Counted from the first letter of the stretch, positions 8,703-17,296 are shown. The stretch is 64,000 nucleotides of DNA from Fictibacillus nanhaiensis (GCF_019801215.1 NZ_JAHVJO010000002.1:248001-312000); one strand, 5' to 3'. Notes: generated by a model not told the origin, from the sequence alone. Program-made: numbers and translations.

Positions 8703-9710
8703 ATGCACTTGAATAAAATCGAGTTAAAACCACCCATCATTATTAAGAAATTGGAGTCAATAATGAAGAGAGTTCCCAAAACTCATCAGAAACAGCCTCA
8801 AATCACAGAAAGACACCGGAGATTTAAATCAGGTTTTAACGGTGAGCAGTCATTAAAATTCTTTTACCGTTATTTGCCTAAGGAGGGGCTGAGCTATCTC
8901 CCTGGGTTAAGGATCATGCACGATGATTACTACTTTCAGATGGATCTTCTTATCGTTACACCACACTTCTTCCTTATACTTGAGATCAAAAATCATGCAG
9001 GACACCTTTATTTCGATGATAAAATAAAACAAATGATTCGGTCGGTTAATGGAAAAGTTGAGGCTTATGAAGACCCTATTGAACAGGTAAAACGGCAGAG
9101 CTATCACTTGGAGAAAATTATAGAGGAATACAAGTTACCAGCTGTTCCGATAGAGAGACTTATTGTGATTTCAAATTCCTCGACCCATGTTGGGTTTTCC
9201 CCTTCCTATAAAGAAGCGTTTCAAAGAGTGATCAAGAGCTCTCAGCTTCCCAACAAGTTCGCCGAATATCAGCAAAAGTACCAAGAACCGTTACTAACGA
9301 AGAAGGAAATCAGTAAGTATATTAAACAGTTGTTTAAATTACATGACGCCTATGATCCGGATGTTTGCGAGCTCTTCCAAATTAATAAAAGTGAGCTAAT
9401 GAAAGGTGTGTATTGTCAGAAATGTGACCGGTCTTTCATTATGCAATATATACGTGCAAATTGGCGATGCTCAAATTGTGGGCATACATCGAAAACGACT
9501 CATGTTGAAGCACTCATCGATTACGCACTGCTAATCTCGCCAACCATTACGAACCAGCAATGCAAAGATTTCTTAAACTTGCCTTCCCGGAGCATAACGA
9601 CCCACTTGCTCAAAACCCTCAATCTACCTTATGAAGGGTCCAGAAAATCGCGATCCTACCACTTATTGCCGCTTTTAAAATTCCATAAAGAAAACTTAAC
9701 TGATGCCTAG
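8703..9710 (+). CDS. NERD-domain protein with zinc ribbon
   Basis: About 335 residues. The N-terminal half is a nuclease-related (NERD) domain: GEQSLKFFYRYLP, then MDLLIVTPHFFLILEIKNHAG, which holds the Asp and Glu-x-Lys of a PD-(D/E)XK-like core. The C-terminal half has a four-Cys ribbon (CQKC ... CSNC) and a helical HVEALIDYALLISPTITNQQC segment. The ATG at 8703 aligns with the paralogue at 58125; a TTG at 8709 has better spacing from AAAGGTG. Family role is thought to be nucleic-acid processing, but there is no firm function. Divergent from the first subtilase; the phased repeats of locus A lie upstream. Confidence 0.85.
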   Translation: MHLNKIELKPPIIIKKLESIMKRVPKTHQKQPQITERHRRFKSGFNGEQSLKFFYRYLPKEGLSYLPGLRIMHDDYYFQMDLLIVTPHFFLILEIKNHAGHLYFDDKIKQMIRSVNGKVEAYEDPIEQVKRQSYHLEKIIEEYKLPAVPIERLIVISNSSTHVGFSPSYKEAFQRVIKSSQLPNKFAEYQQKYQEPLLTKKEISKYIKQLFKLHDAYDPDVCELFQINKSELMKGVYCQKCDRSFIMQYIRANWRCSNCGHTSKTTHVEALIDYALLISPTITNQQCKDFLNLPSRSITTHLLKTLNLPYEGSRKSRSYHLLPLLKFHKENLTDA

Positions 9711-9809
9711 GCTTTATCCGTCAGCTTTAGTTGCACTTATACTTTATTCCTAGCCTTGTTGACTGCGTCGTTTATCAATCAGTTAACAAGTTATACTTTC
9801 TTAAAGTAC

Positions 9810-9857
9810 AAAAAACACCATACTTCCTATCACGACAGAAAGAATGGTGTTTTTTTT
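9810..9857. terminator. Bidirectional terminator between NERD and subtilase genes
   Basis: AAAACACCATACTT pairs with AAGAATGGTGTTTT around a loop, with A-run on one side and T-run on the other, so it can serve both convergent genes. Confidence 0.85.
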
Positions 9858-9864
9858 AATTGTA

Positions 9865-12282
9865 TTAATAGTTATTAAAGAAACGCGTCATGGCAACTGC
9901 AAATTCTCCGCGAGTAACGTTTTTTGTTGGGTGAAGTGCAGCATGTATGGTTGGCTCTAAGTCATATGGTCCTTGGGTGGATGTAAAATGTGCATTCAAG
10001 ATTCCCAGATCAAGTGCCAGTTGTACATAGCCCTTTAACTCACCAGGTATTTCGTTTGCATCACTAATTGGTAATCTATCTCCTTTATAAGCAACGGTTA
10101 CTTCTCCATTAAAGCTTTGAGCTTGCTCTTGTAAACCTAAGCTTTGTACGAGTGAATAAGCGAGTTCAGCACGGGACACCTTCCCTGAACCATTGAACGC
10201 CCCACTTTCATCTGACTGCATGACACCTTTATTTTGATAGTTTCCTTTCAATGCTGCACCTTTTGTCAGCACTGCTTCAATGGATGCATTGTCAGTTGTC
10301 TGTTCAACTTGACGGATTCCCCCACCCATCACTAAATAGGCAGCTAAGTCATTTCTGGACAAGAATTCATCTGCATAAAATTTCCCATCTAGTTTTGCGT
10401 CAAATAAACGCTCGTTAATACCTAACTTAATCCCATCTGCTGCAGGATGTCCTTCAATATCCTGTAATCCCGATAGCGTGTTAGCCGTTTTTTGCGTGAT
10501 TGTACCAACAACTTTTTCAGGAACTGCAGCCCCAGTATAAGCACTGACTTTCAGTTTCCATTCGCCTGATGCAGGCTGATCAACCGTAATCGTATTTACA
10601 AGATCTATACTATACGTGGGGTTAAATCCAGATTCATATTCAACACCGTTTGGATCAGTGATGGTGAATATTAATGGATTTCCTCCTTCTTCCGTATACG
10701 TATCTCCGTCTGCGTACATTTTCGCTACAAGCTGAGCTTGGTTTTCTTTTACTTGAAAGATTTTTTCATTAGCAGAAGCTGGGCTGTATTCCATTTCGTA
10801 ATTTTCTCGCATAACATCCATAGAGCTCGATGCATGAAATGTTTTATTCTTATTTACAGTTGTTCCATATAATTTGTTATGATTCAGCGCGAGATCAACA
10901 ACTGCGTATGCATTTATATACCCTGCACCAACCTCATAAGCTTCGCGACCTGGTATATTTGTTGCTGTTTTTTGTAAAATTTCTTTTACTTCATTAGGCG
11001 ACAAAAGTGGATTCGCATCTAAAAGTAAAGCAACTATTCCTGCTGCATGTGGTGTTGCCATCGACGTTCCACTCATATGAGCATAATAAGGAACATGGGC
11101 AGGATTTAATTTAATATCTTTTGTTATGGATAAAGCACCAAGCGGGGCGATTACTCGGGTTGATATAATATCAACTCCAGGTGCTGTTATCGTTGGTTCG
11201 TCCGTCCATGTCCATGTTTCACCATCTACTTCAAATGTTTGACTGACGCCTCTTGTCCCACGTGAAGAGAATCCTGCTAATTTCCCATCCTTTTGTCCGG
11301 CTGAGACAGAAATAACCCATGGAGCCTTTGCATAAGGGTTATGTGTATCTTCATCCGGTCCTGAATTCCCTGCAGCAAACAAAACCACGATTCCCCGATC
11401 AAAGCAACGTTTAGTCGCTACGTTTACAGGATCATCAGGAAAGAAATCATCATTCGTGCCCCAAGAGTTTGTAATCACTCGAATATCATAGAGACTTTGG
11501 TTCGTTATCGCATAATCAAATCCGCCGATCAAATCAAGGATAAGTACAACTCCCCCAGAACCATACCCAATTAAGTCAGCACCAGGTGCAACTCCTTCAT
11601 ATAGTCCAGAGGACATTTTCCCAGTACCGCCGACTGTCCCTGCTACGTGTGTTCCATGACCGGAATTCGTATCCGTATTCGGGACATTCTCTTGGTAAAC
11701 GACAGGGGCTAATCCAGTAGACATCGGCATATTGGTTGTACCTAACACGTTTTGTACTAAGTTTTCCCCTAACTTTAGGTCAGGGTGTGTACCATCAACA
11801 CCGCTATCATTAATAACAACTCCAATACCATCTCCCGATACTGGTAAGCCGCCGTTCGCTTTTCTCATGGCTTCATCTGTTCGGACTTTATCAACGCCCG
11901 TTAACTCGGTCCCTTTTGCGTTATAAAAATCTACTTTGCGATTTAAATAAAGAGAGCGTACATCTTTATTTTTTGAAAGAGATGCAATTTGATCTGAAGT
12001 TGCTAACACTCCCGCAATAGGTAATGATTGCATCGTAACCCCAGTATCAATTCCTAGTGATTTTAATACATTTATGTTTTCTTTTGTCGGCGCACTTTCA
12101 CCGTTGAAAGTGACTATGACATTCACTAATCCAGTGTTCTGCTTCATTTCTTCCAATAGATGTTTATCAATTGTTGCATATGTCTGATTTCCATTTGCGT
12201 TAGCTTCAATTGAAGGTAAAAACAGACTTACCATTAAGACAATAGCTAAAACCATTACATTCAATCGTTTAATTCGTTTCAA
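9865..12282 (-). CDS. Second secreted subtilisin-like protease, paralogue
   Basis: An 805-residue S8 peptidase with the same architecture as the protein at 5847 and clear similarity along the whole length. Signal peptide to about residue 29, I9-like prodomain, catalytic Asp159 (NDSGVDGTH), His209 (GHGTHVAG), Asn305 (AGNSG) and Ser407 (GTSMATPH), then a beta domain and SLH-like repeats ending GEFAVAMTRFFNN. TTG start at 12282 with AGGGAGGG upstream. Both copies keep the triad, so both are likely active. Tandem placement around a NERD gene suggests duplication followed by divergence of substrate or expression. Confidence 0.92.
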   Translation of the reverse strand: MKRIKRLNVMVLAIVLMVSLFLPSIEANANGNQTYATIDKHLLEEMKQNTGLVNVIVTFNGESAPTKENINVLKSLGIDTGVTMQSLPIAGVLATSDQIASLSKNKDVRSLYLNRKVDFYNAKGTELTGVDKVRTDEAMRKANGGLPVSGDGIGVVINDSGVDGTHPDLKLGENLVQNVLGTTNMPMSTGLAPVVYQENVPNTDTNSGHGTHVAGTVGGTGKMSSGLYEGVAPGADLIGYGSGGVVLILDLIGGFDYAITNQSLYDIRVITNSWGTNDDFFPDDPVNVATKRCFDRGIVVLFAAGNSGPDEDTHNPYAKAPWVISVSAGQKDGKLAGFSSRGTRGVSQTFEVDGETWTWTDEPTITAPGVDIISTRVIAPLGALSITKDIKLNPAHVPYYAHMSGTSMATPHAAGIVALLLDANPLLSPNEVKEILQKTATNIPGREAYEVGAGYINAYAVVDLALNHNKLYGTTVNKNKTFHASSSMDVMRENYEMEYSPASANEKIFQVKENQAQLVAKMYADGDTYTEEGGNPLIFTITDPNGVEYESGFNPTYSIDLVNTITVDQPASGEWKLKVSAYTGAAVPEKVVGTITQKTANTLSGLQDIEGHPAADGIKLGINERLFDAKLDGKFYADEFLSRNDLAAYLVMGGGIRQVEQTTDNASIEAVLTKGAALKGNYQNKGVMQSDESGAFNGSGKVSRAELAYSLVQSLGLQEQAQSFNGEVTVAYKGDRLPISDANEIPGELKGYVQLALDLGILNAHFTSTQGPYDLEPTIHAALHPTKNVTRGEFAVAMTRFFNNY

Positions 12283-12515
12283 AATTCAAGCCCTCCCTTT
12301 TTTCATAAATTTCAGATTATTTCATCTATTAACCTATCACCAATCACTTTTTTTATCTATCATAAGAACGGCATATTTTTAGTTGCAAAAGTAGTAGTTA
12401 TCCTAGTTCTAATTTTTGATGTAAATAAAATCTCTAATATTTTTTTGCAGAATAGGGACACATTTTCTATATAGAAAAAGAACATGTTTGTAATTTAAGA
12501 CTCTACCAATTCTCT

Positions 12516-12590
12516 GTTCAACCTCTTAATGAAAGGGTTCATAAAAAAGGCGTTAATCCTTTTTGGATCAACGCCCGATAGTGGAATAAT
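12516..12590 (-). repeat. attC-like site 6
   Basis: Left arm GTTCAACCTCTTAATG, linker with GGGTTCATAAAAAA, hairpin GGCGTTAATCC/GGATCAACGCC, right arm CGATAGTGGAATAA. It is 3' of the lipoprotein gene at 12592 and the right boundary of the subtilase block. Confidence 0.8.
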
Positions 12591-12591
12591 C

Positions 12592-13203
12592 CTATTTAAG
12601 TTGACTTTCAACTTCCTCACCGTACTTTTCAACTTGTTCATTATCATTCGTAGTATCGTATTTCTTTTCTAGTTTAGGTTTCAGCTTTAACCAAATGACA
12701 TTCTTCTCATAGATATCTCTGTCAAAATGGTGGTTAAGTTCTTCCAGAGATAACCCCATTGCATCTGCAAATGCTTGATGCTGGTGCAAGTTACTTGTAT
12801 CTGGACCTTCCTTAATGTAATTCTCTACTTCTTTTTGAGTAACAGAAACTTCGTATTCGTCTTTAGCGATTGATTTCCAAACCCTATCTTCTTCCATCGC
12901 CTGTTCAGCAAGCTGTATAACTTGTTCATCCGTTAAATCTGTTATATAGGTTAATTTTTCTTTGGCCAAAATCCTTATAATCCATTTATTTAATTTTCCA
13001 TCTTCCTCAAGTTCATTTGCTTCAGATACTACTTCTTCAAAAACCATTTTATAATCTTCATACGTGTAAGTATTCGCAATCTCTCTTAGTTCATCATCGC
13101 TTTTCATCTTCACATCTAACTGAGTATTTGAATTTGATTGGCAACCTGTAAATAAAATTACCGCCATTATACACAATGCGTGCATTTTAATGAATTTCAA
13201 CAT
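12592..13203 (-). CDS. Lipoprotein with SurA-N-like domain
   Basis: 203 residues with a lipoprotein signal ending ILFTGC (Cys21). The body is helical and acidic. The segment VTQKEVENYIKEGPDTSNLH followed by QAFADAMGLSLEELNHHFDRD resembles the N-terminal helical domain of SurA or PrsA-type foldases (inference from motif shape). No PPIase domain is present. It is likely an extracytoplasmic membrane-anchored protein with a chaperone-like or unknown role. ATG start behind GGGAGAG. One-gene unit followed by site 6. Confidence 0.65.
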   Translation of the reverse strand: MLKFIKMHALCIMAVILFTGCQSNSNTQLDVKMKSDDELREIANTYTYEDYKMVFEEVVSEANELEEDGKLNKWIIRILAKEKLTYITDLTDEQVIQLAEQAMEEDRVWKSIAKDEYEVSVTQKEVENYIKEGPDTSNLHQHQAFADAMGLSLEELNHHFDRDIYEKNVIWLKLKPKLEKKYDTTNDNEQVEKYGEEVESQLK

Positions 13204-13230
13204 TTTCTCTCCCTTAAATAAAATCCCCCT

Positions 13231-13270
13231 TCTTCAACAATCCTGAAGAAATGCACACGTTAGTTGAAGC
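13231..13270 (-). repeat. attC-like site 7, collapsed
   Basis: Left arm CTTCAACAATCCTG is joined directly to AAGAAATGCAC and right arm GTTAGTTGAAGC; the linker and half of the hairpin are missing. It lies 3' of the chimeric phosphatase fragment at 13279. Confidence 0.65.
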
Positions 13271-13278
13271 AGAAAATA

Positions 13279-13482
13279 TTACAAATTTGTTCTTATATCA
13301 TTTTTATAAATGTCCACTTTGTTTGCTGTTAGCTTAAATGATTTATTTTCCCCATTGATATCTCCAATTTCTGAGACTTGTTTTCTGCCCAGCTCATTTA
13401 AAGGAATATCACTTACTCCTTGAGCCTTACCTAGGGAATTCCATTCGATTATTCCGTGCCGAATTAATCTTATGGTAGACAT
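13279..13482 (-). pseudogene. Chimeric remnant of a histidine phosphatase gene
   Basis: The first 42 codons, with upstream DNA, nearly duplicate the start of the histidine phosphatase gene at 36163: both share TEW/IEWNSLGKAQGVSDIPLN. The similarity stops abruptly at 13359 (after EIGD). The remaining 26 codons (NGENKSFKLTANKVD...) come from unrelated sequence and end beside site 7. The catalytic core is missing, so the product cannot be a working phosphatase. It is best explained as a recombination product between two units of the array. Confidence 0.8.
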
Positions 13483-13502
13483 TCTCCACCCTTTTCTTAA
13501 GT
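13359..13502. repeat. Duplicated 144-bp segment (copy of about 36648-36788)
   Basis: This segment matches the 5' end and upstream DNA of the phosphatase gene at 36163 with only a handful of differences (about 95 percent by eye). The match begins at TATCTCC and ends at CCCTTTTCTTAAG. Confidence 0.8.
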
Positions 13503-13508
13503 TCTAGT

Positions 13509-13599
13509 TCTTCAACTAACCTGCTACTATTCTTTAGCATATAGAAAAAAGTTGAAGATCCTGCATCTCAATCTTCAACTCTGGCCTCTTAGTTGAACA
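13509..13599 (-). repeat. attC-like site 8
   Basis: Left arm CTTCAACTAACCTGCTAC, linker, a different hairpin GTTGAAGAT/ATCTTCAAC, right arm TTAGTTGAAC. The stem sequence is unrelated to the common types, yet position and arms are kept. It lies 3' of the gene at 13609. Confidence 0.75.
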
Positions 13600-13608
13600 T
13601 GCAATAAC

Positions 13609-13953
13609 TTACTTGGTTTCACTATTTAATTCCTCAGACCATTTAAGAAACCATTCATCGGGCAAGGAAACTTGAGATAAGTCCAAATTTCGCAACTTTT
13701 TATATGGAAATGTGTTAATTAAATATAAATCCCATTGACATTCAATATCTCGTGCAACACTGAATGCTATTTCATCCCTCTCAGTCAAATCAATATCATC
13801 ATCATCGAAAGCCATCGTAAGGTTATCACACCATTTGGCAAACTCGTATTGAGTAAACTGGTTTTCTTTGTTACAAATGTTATTTAACAGTTCTTTCAAG
13901 TTATCGTAAGTATATGGCAAATTAATTGTTGTATCGTTCCATTTCCAATTCAT
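13609..13953 (-). CDS. Small acidic protein, 114 aa, immunity-like
   Basis: A soluble, acidic, tryptophan-rich protein (MNWKWNDTTINLPYTYDNLK..., FDDDDIDLTERDE, DEWFLKWSEEL). Size, charge and solitary position resemble bacterial toxin-immunity proteins, but no family is recognised and no toxin gene is adjacent, so this remains a guess. ATG start with AGGTG spaced 5 nt. One-gene unit ending at site 8. Confidence 0.55.
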   Translation of the reverse strand: MNWKWNDTTINLPYTYDNLKELLNNICNKENQFTQYEFAKWCDNLTMAFDDDDIDLTERDEIAFSVARDIECQWDLYLINTFPYKKLRNLDLSQVSLPDEWFLKWSEELNSETK

Positions 13954-14181
13954 AGAACACCTCCAACTTATTTTTCTGCTGTCTTTTCTACCATATTTAA
14001 TCTCATTAACCTGCTTATCCTACGGCAGCAACACTATGTATCAATCGTACACGATTATTAAATAAAGGTTTTTAGTATCAATATACTGTACCTGATGAAG
14101 CAACACCATAAAGGATTAATTGTTAATACCATATTTTTTATCAAGAAAACAATCTTTGTTCATAACGTTGACTCAATTCCT
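13954..14181. other. Gap without recognisable gene
   Basis: Upstream region of the gene at 13609. No repeat, RNA or frame of interest was seen, apart from scattered AT-rich promoter-like stretches. Confidence 0.4.
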
Positions 14182-14267
14182 TGTTCAACTAACCTACTTG
14201 ATTGTCCAATAAGTTCAAGAAAAACGGCGATAATCCTCCTTGGATTATCGCACCGTATTGCTGAACA
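14182..14267 (-). repeat. attC-like site 9, near full length
   Basis: Left arm TTGTTCAACTAACCTACTTG, linker GTCCAATAAGTTCAAGAAAA, hairpin GCGATAATCC/GGATTATCGC, right arm CGTATTGCTGAAC. It bounds the T-box/MFS unit on the left. Confidence 0.8.
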
Positions 14268-14275
14268 AAATTGAT

Positions 14276-14375
14276 TTATTTTTCTGGATTAATCAGTATA
14301 GATTTTTTTGGTACAGTACCTGGCTTAGTTGCATGGGGATTTTTTGATTGCTCAAAAGGTATTAAATAATATTAT
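14276..14375 (-). pseudogene. 3' gene fragment ending at site 9
   Basis: About 31 protein-like codons (PFEQSKNPHATKPGTVPKKS...) end in TAA nine nt before the right arm of site 9. They begin just after an in-frame stop and have no start codon. This is the position normally held by the 3' end of a cassette gene, so it looks like the tail of a gene otherwise lost when the T-box/MFS DNA arrived. Confidence 0.4.
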
Positions 14376-14444
14376 TATAGGTGCGAAGTATTAAAAAAAC
14401 TTCTTTACTTTCCACTTAAATATTTGGTAAGATTATCCACAATT

Positions 14445-14731
14445 AATTACATGCTATGAAGAGAAGAGTACAATCGGCAATTCTTCAAAGAGAGCTCCAG
14501 TTGGTGAAAAGGAGTAAGAGTTAATGATTAGAAGCAAGCCTCAGAGCAGCACATTGGATCCATGTAGGTGATAGTGTGACAGGAGCTCCTGTTATAGAGC
14601 TAGGGTATATGTATGGTCTTCCTACCGTACCTAATAAGGGTAATATGGTGACATATTATTAAACTGGGGTGGCACCACGGCGCGCAACAACTCGTCCTCA
14701 AGACAAAGGTCTTGGGGGTGAGTTTTTTTAT
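14445..14731 (+). ncRNA. T-box riboswitch leader
   Basis: A complete T-box leader precedes the MFS gene. Visible parts are the Stem I apical motif (AGAGAGCTCC..GTTGGTGAAAAGGAG), the GAAGAGAAGAGTACA K-turn/AGTA region at the base of Stem I, the T-box sequence AACTGGGGTGGCACCACGG at 14662-14680, and the terminator. Uncharged tRNA would pair with the specifier loop and T-box bulge to give antitermination. I could not identify the specifier codon reliably, so the cognate amino acid is open. Confidence 0.9.
14688..14730 (+). terminator. T-box leader terminator
   Basis: AACTCGTCCTCAAGAC pairs with GTCTTGGGGGTGAGTT, then a run of seven T. It competes with the T-box antiterminator just upstream. Confidence 0.9.
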
Positions 14732-14762
14732 TGTCCAAGTTTAGATTCACAAAGGAGTGGAG

Positions 14763-16022
14763 ATGAAAATGCGTATAAAAAAGTTGATAAGGTCGTGGAA
14801 ATACCCTTCCGTTATATTGTCAAGCATTGGTATTTCGAGTATAGGGGAATGGGTGTATTTTATAGCACTAAATTTAATCGTTCTTGATATGATGGGAGTA
14901 CTTGCTGTCTCAGGTCTATATATACTTAGAGCTTTATCTACTTTATTTACTACCATTTGGTCAGGTAGTTTAATTGATCGATTGAATAAAAAGCATCTTA
15001 TGGTGTGGCTTACTATATTCCAAGCAGTGTTTATTGCCTTACTGCCTTTACTATCCTCTCTTTGGGCCATATACGCTATTGTCTTTTTTATAAGTATAGC
15101 TAGTTCCATGTATGAGCCTACATCAATGACTTACATTACGAAGTTAATTCCTGCTGATCAAAGAAAACGATTTAATTCTCTCCGAAGCCTAATTGATTCT
15201 GGGGCATTTGTTACTGGACCTGCAATTGCAGGAATGATGTTTATGATTGGTAGTCCTAATTTTGCGATCTATATGAATGCAATAGCCCTGTTTTTATCAG
15301 CACTAATCACATTGTTTATGCCCAATATTGAAAAAAATGATTTTATTGAAACAAAAGAAGAAAAAATAACCTTGAAAGTATTAAAAAATGATTGGAAATT
15401 AGTTGTTAATTTTAGTCGTAAACACATGTATATTATGGTCATTTATTTACTATTCAGTGCAGTGATGGTTTTGGCAACTGCTGTAGATTCTCTGGAAGCA
15501 GCATTTTCTACAGAAGTGCTTTTTTTATCAGAGAGAGATTATGGATTCCTGGTAAGTATTGCTGGTGTTGGAATAGTTGTAGGCGCCATAGTAAACATAA
15601 TAATTGTTAAAAAAGTAGCTACCTCTTGGCTGATTGGTCTTGGATCCTTAACGGTTTCAAGCGGTTATATAATTTATGCTTTTTCGGTAAATTTTTTAAT
15701 AGCAGCAACTGGTTTTTTCATTCTCTCTTTTTCGATGGCTTTTATTAACACAGGATTTGACACATTTTATCAAGATAATGTTCCTGTTGAGGTAATGGGG
15801 CGGGTTGGTAGTGTTTATGGTTTCATCGAAGCTTTTTTCATTATTATTGGGACTATAATTTTTGGTATCATAGCTGAATCGATATCTATTCGGTTTGCTG
15901 TCATATTAGGAACTTTAGTAATGTTTGCAGTAACGATTATATTATTTATCTTTAATACGCAGCCCACTAAAGCAGAGTATTATTCCGAGAAACATCAGTT
16001 ACAAACTTCTGTCACTGATTAG
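14763..16022 (+). CDS. MFS transporter, drug/macrolide-efflux (DHA3) type
   Basis: About 419 residues with 12 hydrophobic segments. The loop between segments 2 and 3 has SGSLIDRLNKKHLMV, the usual MFS motif A region, and the next loop has YITKLIPADQRKRFNSLRSLID, typical of MefA/Cmr-like exporters. The start at 14763 is chosen because AAAGGAG lies 5 nt upstream. It is controlled by a T-box leader, so expression should rise when one tRNA is uncharged; this suggests an amino-acid-linked substrate (uptake, or export of an analogue or antibiotic that blocks a tRNA synthetase). It runs opposite to the surrounding units and has its own terminator. Confidence 0.85.
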   Translation: MKMRIKKLIRSWKYPSVILSSIGISSIGEWVYFIALNLIVLDMMGVLAVSGLYILRALSTLFTTIWSGSLIDRLNKKHLMVWLTIFQAVFIALLPLLSSLWAIYAIVFFISIASSMYEPTSMTYITKLIPADQRKRFNSLRSLIDSGAFVTGPAIAGMMFMIGSPNFAIYMNAIALFLSALITLFMPNIEKNDFIETKEEKITLKVLKNDWKLVVNFSRKHMYIMVIYLLFSAVMVLATAVDSLEAAFSTEVLFLSERDYGFLVSIAGVGIVVGAIVNIIIVKKVATSWLIGLGSLTVSSGYIIYAFSVNFLIAATGFFILSFSMAFINTGFDTFYQDNVPVEVMGRVGSVYGFIEAFFIIIGTIIFGIIAESISIRFAVILGTLVMFAVTIILFIFNTQPTKAEYYSEKHQLQTSVTD

Positions 16023-16080
16023 AAATGTATAAAATAGCGTTAAGAAATGTGGAGTTAATGTAAGGATGGTTGCAATAGAA

Positions 16081-16121
16081 ACCCAATTTTTCAGTGTCAC
16101 AATGGGAATTGGGTTTTATTT
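16081..16121 (+). terminator. Terminator of the MFS gene
   Basis: ACCCAATT pairs with AATTGGGT, followed by TTTATTT. It lies 58 nt beyond the MFS stop. Confidence 0.65.
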
Positions 16122-16180
16122 GTTCAACAGGCTTGCACTTTAACGTAATATCAACTCCATGTTATTTTTGCAAGCAGTTT

Positions 16181-16251
16181 TTCCGTTAAATGGCCCTATT
16201 CATAAAAAAGAGCGCATTTCTTATTACAGAAATGCACCTAGAACAATGGCA
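16181..16251 (-). repeat. attC-like site 10
   Basis: Short left part TTCCGTTAAATGGCCC, linker TATTCATAAAAAAGAG, hairpin GCGCATTTCT/AGAAATGC and a decayed right arm (CACCTAGAACAATGG). Orientation is the same as all others although the upstream MFS gene runs the other way. It terminates the gene at 16258. Confidence 0.75.
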
Positions 16252-16257
16252 ATACCT

Positions 16258-16680
16258 TTATTTGGTCGGATAAAGATTCTGATATGTTTCTACTGTATGT
16301 TTAATTAAATCCTTTAAAACATTGGTATCGATATCAGCTAATTTATTTACATAAATACAAGCCTTACTCTTTGTGTATTTACCAAAGTTTTCTAATAATT
16401 TTTCTCTTTCTTCACTTTCATAGGCCAAATAAAGACTAATTTTCGCCTTTCTTGGTGAAAAACCTACTAAAGGCGCATCCCCTTCATGTCCTGATGCATA
16501 CTTATAGTGATAGCTACCAAAGCCTATAATACTAGGACCCCACATTTTTGCGTCGTAACCAGTTACCTCTTGAAAAAGTTTTAATAACTGATACGCATCT
16601 GCCTTCTTCTTCTCATTTTCCACACTTTCAATAAATTCTATTACACTATTGTCCGTTTCTTTCATCTTCGGTTCATACAT
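16258..16680 (-). CDS. DUF1801 domain protein
   Basis: 140 residues matching the DUF1801/YdhG-like pattern: VIEFIESVENEKKKADAYQL, then MWGPSIIGFGSYHYKYASG, then APLVGFSPRKAKISLYL. The fold is a small alpha/beta domain found alone in many bacteria, with unknown biochemical role. Cytoplasmic. ATG start with AAAGGAG upstream. One-gene unit followed by site 10. Confidence 0.85.
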   Translation of the reverse strand: MYEPKMKETDNSVIEFIESVENEKKKADAYQLLKLFQEVTGYDAKMWGPSIIGFGSYHYKYASGHEGDAPLVGFSPRKAKISLYLAYESEEREKLLENFGKYTKSKACIYVNKLADIDTNVLKDLIKHTVETYQNLYPTK

Positions 16681-16961
16681 ATATGCGCTCTCCTTTTATT
16701 TGAGTAAATACTTTTTTACATTATTATTGTCATCATTATTGCAATCTAGAGTAAAAGTCGTCCAATTTCCTTACTTCTTTATCTTTTATGACTCTTATCC
16801 TGTACTCCCGTCTAGAAGCTCTAATTTTGTTACGTTATCAAGATTTTTCTTATAAAATTGAGGAAGCGTTTTGTTTCTAAGCTACAACATGCTGATAGAG
16901 AAAATAACAAGAACAATGCTATCAATATTTTTGAATTCTCATATAACCTTCCTTACCTCTA

Positions 16962-17038
16962 GCGTTAAACTCCTTTTACGTTACTTCAATAAAAAAGCGC
17001 ATTTCTCCTTCTTGAAAAAATGCACCCGATTGAAGAAG
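16962..17038 (-). repeat. attC-like site 11
   Basis: Left arm variant GCGTTAAACTCC, linker ACTTCAATAAAAAA, hairpin GCGCATTTCTCCTTCTTGAAAAAATGC, right arm ACCCGATTGAAGAAG. It is the last site before a 6.4-kb stretch without repeats. Confidence 0.75.
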
Positions 17039-17055
17039 ATGAAAAAAACTTTGAA

Positions 17056-17090
17056 TAAAAAAACATAGGAAGAATTTAATCTTCCTATGC
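17056..17090 (-). terminator. Terminator of the 64-aa protein gene
   Basis: On the minus strand CATAGGAAGA pairs with TCTTCCTATG and is followed by seven T, twelve nt past the stop of the gene at 17102. Confidence 0.85.
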
Positions 17091-17101
17091 TTTCAATCCT
17101 A

Positions 17102-17296
17102 TTATTTATCTGTTTGTTCTTGCTTCTTTTTCAAATACTCCGCACGTATTTTTTCAAGATGCTTCTTTTTATCAAATTTGGCAGGCGTCTGTTTTTCATG
17201 AAACTTTGTCACAGCTACTTTACCTTTGTGATCCAATTGATATTTCCCCAATTTGTTCACCACTTTTCTTATCTTACAAGAGAATCTATTCAACAT
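17102..17296 (-). CDS. Small basic protein, 64 aa
   Basis: A short, lysine-rich, soluble protein (LGKYQLDHKGKVAVTKFHEK then KKKHLEKIRAEYLKKKQEQ). Similar short proteins are common in Bacillaceae (from memory) but have no assigned function. The true start may be the GTG nearer KLGKYQLDHKG, since the ribosome site before the ATG is weak. A strong terminator follows. It lies just beyond site 11. Confidence 0.6.
   Translation of the reverse strand: MLNRFSCKIRKVVNKLGKYQLDHKGKVAVTKFHEKQTPAKFDKKKHLEKIRAEYLKKKQEQTDK

Noticed and set aside
8450-8779. Minus-strand frame across the phased repeats and the NERD start
   Set aside because: No ribosome site; the composition follows the repeats and the opposite-strand gene. 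It is a shadow frame.
14457-14640. Assignment of the T-box specifier codon
   Set aside because: Several triplets fit poorly in hand-drawn Stem I folds, and none could be chosen with confidence.
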